Below are positions 5,235 to 5,747 of a stretch of DNA of 5,747 nt, one piece after another (position 1 is the stretch's first letter; every line of letters begins with the position of its first letter). This stretch comes from Planctomycetota bacterium. Its GTDB lineage: Bacteria > Planctomycetota > SZUA-567 > JAFGNG01. The notes beneath the pieces were generated by a model. It was not told the origin of the DNA and did not search any database. It was given only the letters and a program-made list of their open reading frames with translations. Position numbers and translations under genes: made by a program. The stretch is from the NCBI GenBank assembly GCA_016927125.1, contig JAFGNG010000057.1, forward strand, positions 1 through 5,747, in the 5' to 3' direction.

Positions 5235-5747
5235 CTACTCGGCATCCTCATTCATCTCCTTGATGAAGTCTTCGGCTTCGCGGATGGAGACGTCCATATC
5301 CTCGAGGAGCTTGGCGACGTCGGTTTCGACACTGGCAATCTCGTTGCGGATGGAGGCGATGGCCTTGGCGTTCAGGTTATGCTTGAGGAAGAGCACCTGG
5401 TCGCGGAAGCTGTTCAGCACCGGGTCGATGCGGCTCTCGGCGGCCTTCATGCGGGTGATGAGCTGTTCGTAGCGCGCCTTGGTCTGCTCCATGGTGCGGC
5501 GGCTGTTCTCGCGCAGGGTGTCGCTGTTATACTGTGCCAGTTCCTCTTCCCATTCGGCAAAGAGATCCTTGCTGACCTTCTCGACCGAAACAATCCGCTT
5601 GTGCACCTCGGCGGCCTTGTCTTCACTGGCCTCGAGCTCGCTGCTCAGTTTTTTATAGACCCGCTCCAACTCCTCGCCCTCAACCTTGACGACGGAGCTG
5701 AACTGCTCGAGCGCGGAGGCGAACTGCTCGCGGGTTTCCTTCTGCGA
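5235..5747 (-). CDS. DUF2959 family coiled-coil protein, C-terminal part (cut by window edge)
   Basis: The last 170 residues are visible; the N-terminus, which in this family usually carries a lipoprotein or export signal, lies beyond the right edge. The frame is open to position 5747, so the TTG at 5669-5667 is an internal leucine codon and not a start. Family landmarks are EQFASALEQFSSVVKVEG (visible residues 7-24), LFAEWEEELAQY (62-73) and DQVLFLKHNLNAKAIASI (116-133). The rest is charged heptad-like helix, consistent with a long coiled coil. The family (DUF2959, assigned from memory of its conserved core) has no established biochemical function. The gene is GC-rich and ends in TAG. A repeat-rich gap of 176 nt separates it from the YSC84 gene, so co-transcription is uncertain. 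Confidence 0.85.
   Translation of the reverse strand, partial: SQKETREQFASALEQFSSVVKVEGEELERVYKKLSSELEASEDKAAEVHKRIVSVEKVSKDLFAEWEEELAQYNSDTLRENSRRTMEQTKARYEQLITRMKAAESRIDPVLNSFRDQVLFLKHNLNAKAIASIRNEIASVETDVAKLLEDMDVSIREAEDFIKEMNEDAE

Overview
The window carries seven protein-coding genes, all on the minus strand, so transcription runs from high to low coordinates. Two are cut by the window edges. The organism is a Gram-negative-type bacterium: two proteins have lipoprotein signal peptides with clear lipoboxes, and a third has an ordinary Sec signal. Stops are mostly TAA, and the standard bacterial code fits. I cannot assign a phylum. A lexA-recA operon occurs in several proteobacterial groups and elsewhere, so it does not settle the question.

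Positions 1-1060 hold the SOS control unit. lexA (375-986) is followed 42 nt later by recA (start at 332, running off the left edge), with no terminator between them. Upstream of lexA is a good sigma70-type promoter (TTTACA, 17 nt, TATAAT). Its spacer is filled by an imperfect palindrome, CTG-N10-CAG, which is a candidate LexA operator for autoregulation.

Positions 1059-3643 are AT-richer and hold two genes I cannot name. One is a small membrane-anchored, cysteine-rich (zinc-ribbon-like) protein (1233-1703). The other is a large exported beta-propeller-like protein (1802-3643). The small gene looks truncated at its 5' end: an in-frame TGA separates a natural start (ATG at 1745) from a complete membrane segment.

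Positions 3644-3930 are non-coding. They contain several hairpins and a degenerate copy of the 3' end of the downstream-mapped YSC84 gene, which is a gene fossil.

Positions 3931-5058 hold two lipoprotein genes only 3 nt apart: a YSC84-domain lipoprotein (first in transcription) and an unrecognised AT-rich lipoprotein. Positions 5059-5234 contain two hairpin-rich repeats of a type often scattered between genes. The window ends in the C-terminal part of a coiled-coil DUF2959 family protein (5235-5747).

recA, lexA, the YSC84 gene and the DUF2959 gene are GC-rich. The unknown genes at 1233-3643 and 3931-4488 are clearly AT-richer, which suggests acquired or fast-evolving genes set among core genes. 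I see no defence system, CRISPR array, transposase, tRNA or rRNA.
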